Assembly (NCBI RefSeq): GCF_000485595.1
Contig: NW_014577390.1
Coordinates: forward strand, 121,072-185,071
DNA: 64,000 nucleotides
Source: Priapulus caudatus
Lineage: Eukaryota; Priapulida; Priapulimorpha; Priapulimorphida; Priapulidae
Reading direction: 5' to 3'
Under the pieces are notes generated by a model. The model saw only the letters and a list, made by a program, of their open reading frames with translations, made no database searches and was not told the origin of the DNA. Positions within the stretch are counted from its first letter, which is position 1. Every line of letters starts with the position of its first letter. Positions 51,801 to 60,800 of this stretch are shown here, in pieces. Position numbers and translations under genes: made by a program.

Positions 51801-54800
51801 CTTCAAGGCGATCATCTTCGGGAGGGACGCCTTGACCGGTCCATGTTCTCGCTAGAACGGTCCCTACACTTTTTTGGTTATGTCTGTCCTTGCTCGCCTC
51901 ATATCAGAGAGTCCACCAGACACTCCGACTCGATGTGTCTCTTGCTCTATCGCGCAGGAATGCGCTTATAAGTCTACCACAGACTATGGACGCTAGTTCT
52001 ATAGCGACGAGTTGATGCAGACCCACACCGGCGTCGACATACGGCCTTCTGAGCCAGGCTCTACCTGCGCTCGCAGAGAAACGCACCTCAACCCATGCCT
52101 GCACAGCGCTAGTAACGAGTTTAGTTACAACAGAGCCGAATACCACGTTGAGAAGGCTGTATACGTACTGTCAGAGCATGGCGAAAGTGATAGTGTTGCA
52201 ATGTGTGCTGCAGAATATTATAGGCTTCTGCCTCCGAGTCTCTATAACAATGTTCTAGATAGTATATTGGCGAGCTTGGGACGAGAATCTATTTAGCACT
52301 CTCTCAACTGACCCACCAAGCGCTTCAATACGATTCTAGGCTCGTTAGAGTATCGGCCTAGAGACGACTCCCCCTCGCAACACTCGAGATACGCGCGCCT
52401 GCAACACCACGCAGAAATGCTACGTATAGTCATGCCGCACTCGTCTCTTTACGCCTGAGCTAAGGTGTCAATTACGAGTATCGCTTCCGTATCGCGAGCT
52501 GCTGTGGGAGCGCTGATAATTGATGACATATCCCAAATTTTGGTACCTCTTACTAGTCTCGTTGTAGGACTTAATTAAAAAAAACAATTGCCGGCATCCA
52601 TCTAATACGGGCATTAGCCGTGTAGGAAAGATAATGAGGGAAATAAGGCATAGGCGTGCTCCCGAAAAGTCACTCCACCCTTCAACCTTAGAACCGAAAA
52701 ATCATTCATAAATATGGCGAAATAAACGAACTCTCACGAAGACAACGCTAGCACGCGTGAAGGATGGGGATTAGAGTAGGATTCGAAGGCGGCGGTTTGG
52801 CATGTGGGAGGGGAGGTTGAGGAGCCGATATCTCCGCCTAGGAGTATAGTATTGACATAGCGCTTGAGTCTTGTTTTAGAGAGCAAAGAATTTGCGAATG
52901 CAATACCATGTAATATATATATAGACTCGGACAGGCAAAGTAGAATATAAATGTTGTCGTGAATAGCACTATTTTCCCGTTTTTTAACCGAGTTGTTACA
53001 CTCTAGGTTGGATTAGCTCTTGGAGTTAGTCTATTTCACAGAGCTTGTAGAAGTGTCGCTACGGCGCTCACGTGGGGTGGCGCGGCTGACTATCTTCAAA
53101 CGCGCTCCCGCCGTGCGCTCGTCGACTGCCGGCTGCGTGCATTGCGCTCTATCCGTTGCGGAGTGGGTCCTTGTTACCTAACCTCGATTACTACCGCGCT
53201 GCTTGCTCCCGTGGCGGGACGCGCTCCTACCCGATGCTCTTGCTGTAGAACGTGAGCGCGCGTGAGCCTGAGGTGCTCCGAGCAGTATACGTCTGTAGTG
53301 TATTACTCGCGCAAGCACTTATGTCGATGGTCGTGGTGTTTGGTCGAGTGGTGCCTAGATCTCATTGTTGATGGCCTTCATTATGAGTGTTATAGTGCAT
53401 AAGTTCTTATTTACAGGTGTATCATTCAATGGTGTGTTAGTATGTGATTGTGCATCGTTTTATTTTGGACTTTTTGTTTGAAGTTTTTGATTATTTTTAA
53501 TAGGTCATAATTTTGATGTCATTTTAAGAGCTAGTCTTCAGGTTGTGTTAAATTGTCGGTCAGGTGTTGGTATGAGTTGTCGTGGGGTAAATGTTCGGGT
53601 TAATTGTCCGGGGGTGAATGTTCGGGGGTGGTTAAAATGTCCGTGGTGTGTGTAAATTGTCGGGGAGAAATTGTCGGGGGGGGTTTAGAGATGGTATCCG
53701 TGTGGGGGTAATTTGTCTGGTGTGGTTAAAGTCTCCCGGGGGGAGCTAGTGGTTCTCGAGAGGGTATAAATGTGTCGGGGTGTGTAATATGCCCGGTTGG
53801 ATTAAGCTTGTGCTCTAAGCCGGTGTGCGTTTCCATAGAATTTCAGCTTCCCGCACGAGGGTGTGGATAGTTTCGGGTTCGGGGTGACAATTTGGTTCTC
53901 GGGATAGCGTCCTCATAATGCGCTGACGGAGGGCATTCCATGTGTACCTTGTGTCTGTGGTTATCACGGGCTGTGGTGTATGCCTGTGTCGTGTACTAGG
54001 TTCTAGTGGTCATACCCTTGTGTCCATGGTTACAGGTGTCCATGTTACCAGGTGTCGCATGCGTTACACCTTGTGTCCGTGTGTTTCACGCAAGTTACGT
54101 TACACCTTGCGTTACCGGTTTGTCTGTGGTTACCAAGCCGTCCATGGGTTACCAGGCGTCCATGGTTACCAGGCGTCCATGGTTACCTTGTGTCTGTGGT
54201 TGAATGTATACTCTTCGATTCCCTTTAAAAGGAACAGTAGCCTCCTAAGCGATTGCTGTAGGGGTTATGTTTCAAGTAATTTAGGTTATAAAATTGCGGC
54301 TCCCATAAAAGTTTCATCGGTTCAATCACTATGTAGAAATATTTTCTAAAAAAATGGTTTTTAAAAACTAACGATTAACAGTTTGTACTAAACGAACGAC
54401 CGGTGGCCCGCACACTCAGCAGCGCACGAATATGAGAAGTTGCGCATAACCATTTTTCCGAGCCAAGGGCTTACAGACCGAGGAGTATTCTATTTATTCA
54501 TTTAAAAGCAAAAGGATTGCTAATATCTTATAGAACGACATATGTTTCAAGTTATAATATGGATATGTGTGCCCTACAAACGAATATGTCCGTTCGGTTA
54601 AATAAGCATTTAGGATATAAATATCAATATTGCACTTTCGTGATTAGCCTCGCCCGTCATTTACCTGCAAAATAAAAATGGCAAATACGCCAACTTTTTC
54701 AGGGTGGCCAGCACGGTCGCGGGTGTCATGGCGCCGTTCAAATTTTGTAGCGTGATGTGTATAATAATTAATTAAGTAGTCTTGCGTCTGGAGTCAGAAT

Positions 54801-57800
54801 ACAGTGTGCGTACACTTAGGTACGATATTGGATAGCTACCAGTTATACAGTAAGTACAGTTGTATGCAGTAAAATCCTAGAGGCTACTGTCCCTTTAACA
54901 AGCTCACCATCACTTATATGTTTTTAGTTATATGATTTAGTTTATATGTTTTGCTTTATATTGAAATTTATTAAGGGGCCCCAAGTAATGAAGTTTCTTA
55001 CTACTGTTTTGTAGGCGCTGCATGGTATGAAGCTGAGGTCGGTTATATGTGACGCAGTGCACAACTAGACTGCTGTTTAGATGTTAGACTTGTCGATTAT
55101 GAATTGGATTCTGACTGCAGTGTTTTAGACTAATTTTTATAACTAGTATTCATTATGGTGTGTAAGAGTCATTATCTCTGGCATTCATCGAGCTATGTGA
55201 TATTTACTGTGATGAGTGCACACGCTAGGTACTATGTTGAGCTCTGTGACATTACTGTGACGCGTACCATGGCGTGTTACCATTACTGTGACATGTGCTG
55301 TGTACAGGCTGAGGACCATTATGAGCTCTGTGACATTGACTGAGACACATACCATGCTTTGTGACTATTACTGTGACATATGCTGTGTACAGGTTGAGAG
55401 CCATGATAAGCTCTGTGAGCTACAGAAACACACCTCAGACCTTGAGGCGGCGCTGCAAGTGGAGAAAAACCAGGTGGCGCTGCTACATGAGGAGAGGGCA
55501 ACACTTCGCACGTCTTGTACAGAACAGGAGAACTACATCCGTGATCTACAGCAACACATCGAGCAGCTGCAGGTAGACAGCGCCCTCTAGGTTTCACAGC
55601 TGCAACTGTAGCGCACTCTTCTGTTGCAGAGAGGGCGCCCTCCCATGTTTTACAGCTGCAACTGTAGCACCCTCCTATGCTTCTCAGTTGCACCGGCAGT
55701 GCCCTCTTGTGTCGATAGCTGCAACTGCAGCGCCCTCTATGTTTTACAGCTGCCACTGCAGCGCCCTTTATGGTTCACAGCTGCCACTGCAGTGCCCTCC
55801 ATGTTTCACAGCTGCCACTGCAGTGCCCTCTATGTTTCACAGCTGCCACTGCAGTGCCCTCTATGTTTCACAGCTGCCACTTCAGCACCCTCTATGTTTC
55901 ACAGCTGCAGTGCCCTCTATGTGTTCACAGCTGCCACTTCAGCAACCCCTCTATGTTTCACAGCTGCCACTGCAAGTGCCCCTCTATGATTTCACAGCTG
56001 CCACTTCAATGTCCCCATCTGTTTTATAGCGTGCGGCGGCAGTGCCTTCCGTATGTTACAGTTAGAGGGCCATATTTCTATCCAACCAAACCAACTGTAA
56101 AGTTTGGCGGCCTACGGTTGTTTCGCCGTTGTAACATTCTGCCAACATGTTAGTGTGATGTACCATTCCATCATCATGTGGTGTTGTGTTCTGCATACTT
56201 CAGTTGCTTTGGTGTAATTGTCACTTATCACCTGTGATTGTATGAATCGAAAGCAATGTGTAATTAGTGTTCATGCACTTGTAAGCTGTAGGATTTTGTG
56301 CATATGTGAACTAAAAATGAAAGCAGAATACTCCCGTATGTCCCATTATTTAGGCAGTTAGTCATGGCGATCATTCATTGTGTTACAGTCGCCAAGCTGA
56401 TGGCACTAAAGCAGAAGTTTAAGGACAGAAGTTGGAGCTAAACCAGTCATTTGACAGATACAGCACAAGAGTGGCAGGATCACAGGTAGGTGCTCACGTA
56501 GTAGCATCTTACATAAGTAGCATAGTGGTTGTGATAACATAATGTAACCAGAAGATAAGATCGATAGGCCAGCATAAGGAATTAATATGTATAACCTAAA
56601 GATAACAGTTTAACAACATGTGATAAGATAATATCAACCATAAGATAGAGCATATCAGCGTATGATAAGATATTATAACCAATATATAGATAACCCGTCA
56701 TACGATATCATAGCCACAAGTATAGCGATAAGAGCATAATGAAAAAGTTGAAGGTAGAGATTAATGTACATTCACACCGCTAAGATAAGATGCTTGGGAT
56801 TACTGCAGGGATAGCGTGGTGCAGGAAAGGAGAAGTATGCGCAAAAAGGCACACACAAGCTTGCCGTCGAACTGGAGGCAGCAGAGAGAGCAGCTGGCGA
56901 TGAGGAGGCAGGGAATCCTGGCAGCAGCAGGAAAGTTACTGGATGCCGAGGTGCAGGCAGAGAGACACGACACAAGCTGCGCTGTACGAAGGAGAGCGGC
57001 TGCGCCCTAGAAGTCAGCGCTGCAGCATCCTCTCAACAAGCAGGTGAAGCTCTAAAGAGAAGGGCTTTGTCATGCTGTGTCACTCATAACTAACTTTTTA
57101 TTCAGCGCACAGGTTGAATATTGACACACTACACACGCAGTACACAGCACAACACACTACTACACAGCACGAACAACACTAACTACACACATACTACACA
57201 CCAGTACACACCAGTACACACCAGTACACAGCACAACACACTACTACACACCACTACACACCAGTACACACCAGTACACAGCACAACACACTACTACACA
57301 CCAGTACACACCAGTACACACCAGTACACACCGACACACACAGTAACAACGACCAAGTACAACAGCACAACCCACACTACTACACACCAGTACACACCAG
57401 TGCACACAGTACAGCAGCACAACACAAGCACTACACACCAAAGTACACAGCCAGTACACACGCAGCTACACACGCAGTACACAGCACAACACACTACTAC
57501 ACACCAGTACACCACGCAGTACACAACGCAGTACCACGCAGACACACGCAACTACAACACCAGTACACACCAGTACACAACACTACACCTACACACACCA
57601 GTACACAGCGAGTTACACACAGTACACAGCACCAAACACACTACTACACACCAGTACAACCAGTACACAGGCCAGCCAGTAACACACCATACACAGCACA
57701 ACACACTACTACACACCAGTACACACCAGTACACACCAGTACACACCAGTACACACCACTACACACCAGTACACACCAGTACACAGCACAACACACTACT

Positions 57801-60800
57801 ACACAGCACAACACACTACTACACACCACTACACACCAGTACACACCAGTACACAGCACAACACACTCTACACACCCACTACACACCAGTACACGCCAGC
57901 ACACACACTACACACTACACACACCAGTACACACAGTACACACCAGTACACAGCACAACACACTACTACACATCAGTACACACCCAGACAACCAGTACAC
58001 AGCACAACAACCCTACACACCACTACACCACCAGTACACACCACTACACACCAGTACACACCAGTACACAGCACAACACACCTCTACCACACACCAACAC
58101 ACTACTACCACACACAGTACACACCAGTCACACGGCACAACACACTACCTACAACACCAGTATACACCAGTACACAACACAACACGCTACTACACACCAG
58201 TACACACCAGTACACACCAGTACACAGCACAACACACTACTACACATCAATACATGTCAAAACACACCACCTCACACTACTACACACCACTACACATTAG
58301 TACATACCACACCACACTACTACACACCACTACACATTAGTACATACCACACCACACTACTACACACCACTACACACCTGTACACACCACCTCACACCAC
58401 TACACACCACTACACACCACTACACACCACTACACACCACTACACACCACATCAAGCCGTGCCATACAACCATGCTATGCCACACGACACCACGCCATAG
58501 CATGCTTGCCATCTCGCACCACACCAATGCCATATCATAGTATACCATACCACATCATGTCCCTAAGCTGGTAATTGACTACTGTTCTGTATTAACATGT
58601 ATTATGATGTAGTCAACCGTGTTTCATTGCTGAGTGGAATGACGTGCTTAACTAACTGGAATACTTGCCTCTCAGGATTCAGGAGTTGGAAGCAGTGGTA
58701 GATAAAGTGACAGTGGATGCTAAACAACAGAGACAGAATGATAGCATTTCCTCCACCGTTTCTCCAACTAGGTAAAAATGCAGCAGTAATTTACCTTCTC
58801 TGCTTCATCTTGCTTGACTCCTCTCTCTGTCTCTTCCCCTTCTCTTCCTGCTGCCCTCTCATTGTCTTGCTCGCTCGCTCGCTCCCTCTCTAACTCTCTC
58901 CCCTCCTTCCTCTCTCCCTTTCTACATTATAAACACGCATGCACGCTGTATGTACCTGTGATGATGATGCAACATGTGTGCTGTGCTGCACAACACTTAA
59001 ACCCTGCTCAATTAATCTTTTAATCACTTTTTTAATCATTTTTTCAATCACTTAATCTTTTCCCTTATTTTTCAATCACTTATTTTTATTAAGCAATTTT
59101 TCAATCAATTTTTCAATCAATTTTTCAATCACTTAATCTTTTCCTTTATTTTTCAATCACTAATTTTTATTAATCAATTTTTCAATCACTTAATCGTTTT
59201 CCTCTGCTGCAGGACGGAGGTAGTTAGCCTGCTTCAGGGGTTGAGGAGAGAGCTGCAGAAGCAGATGGATTCACATATCAGCAGCCTTACTGCTGGCTCG
59301 ACCGATCCAACACTGCTACACAAACGCCTATCAGACCTTGAAGGTAAGCGCCCCTCACATTCCACAGGCTAGTAGTGGTTTTAACTAAAGCTGGTACCAA
59401 TGTCCTGTGGTCATGTGTTGTGGGAGTAGCATTGTAGTCAGGCTAAAGCTGGGTTTCCACTACCGACTTTGTATTGGCGAGTTGGACCAAATTTCCAGTT
59501 GGCCAACTCCGAGTTGGCGAAAATAGAACATGTTCTAATCTCCCAACTAGTTGCTATCGATCGGTTGGTTGCGCAACTTTTGCGTTTATGCTGCCGATTG
59601 TCGGTTGTATAGTTGGGAAGTTGGTTCAATTCGCCAATACAAAGTTGGTAGTGTAAACCCAGCTTTAGATATTACGTATAATGATGCATTGTTGCTTTAC
59701 AGCCAGCATGTACACATTGAGGGAGCATAGTGTTACTGTTTATAGAACCATTTATCAATGGTAACAATAAATTTAATAAGTACCAATTTTATTTTTGTTA
59801 ACATTTTTTATATGGGCGAGGTTGGTTGAAAATGATCTCGCTCTTTCAATAATTTTATTACTTTATATCTAGTCGTGTTTGGACTGTAATCTATATTGCT
59901 CACTGGTTGTCATAGTAATCATTAATGTTGCTGACTGGTTTTTAAGGTAATCGTGGATGCTGCTTACTGGTCGTCTTCAAGATAATTGTGAATGTTACTT
60001 GACAGGGTCGTTACAGATAGAGCGCTCTAGTAGGGAGATGGATAACATAGAGTTGAGGGCTGTCAGAGATGACAACGACCGGCTGAGAGATCAGATGAGC
60101 TCCCTACGCAAGCGCTCCGTGCCACTACCTACCGATACCGACAACAGGTAAAAATCAACTCTCCGCTATAGGGCAGGTGATACACTCACAGATGAGCCAT
60201 TCATGGGACATGAAGCTTGGGCTTGTGGCTAGAAACATCGTAAAGTTACAACTGTGGGTACCCCTATGACCATGCTTGTGACTAATGTTACATTATGAGA
60301 AAACGTCAGAACTGTGACTGATATTACAACTAGCGTGTTACTGGCGGCTGCCTCCTGGTAGGGGCAGATGAGTAGAAATGCTGATCAAATGAGAGCTAAT
60401 AGTGGATAAGCATTGTGTAAGATATGAGTTAGGATTCAATGCATAAGACAGGTGAACTACACTGCTAATTGAAGCAAAGACGATCACAGACGACCACCGA
60501 AGATCTAGACATGGCAGGGCGCATCTTGAGAAAGGGTCCTGCCACCTAGTTTAAGAAGCTGAGAGTTGCCACGGAAACAGCTATCTCACCTATCATGGTT
60601 GCAGGTCACCAGGGCGCAGCAGGATAGAAGAGATCAACAAGGTGATTGCTCGCTCGCAGATCCGTGCAGAATCCATGATGGCGACCACCGGCGCCCCCTA
60701 CATAGGCGATTCGCTGCGCCACCTGGGGGCGTCGCGTGACTTTGACTTGACACAGCAGCTGAGTGGCGACGGACAGGTCGGCACAGGTCACGACCTCTTC

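Larger units (their letters stand above)
53947..60007. other. duplicated block, copy 2
   Basis: Collinear with 37795-44455. It is noisy from 53.95 to about 55.1 kb and again at 56.3-57.1 kb. It is clean at 55.2-55.95 kb and from about 57.1 kb on, where it joins the true 3' exons of the gene. The exon at 37320-37523 has no counterpart upstream of this copy. Confidence 0.93.

Noticed and set aside
57121-58500. 459-codon open frame, plus strand
   Set aside because: It is made entirely of the CACACCAGTA repeat and gives monotonous Thr/His/Tyr peptides. It is intronic and has no stop codons only because of composition.
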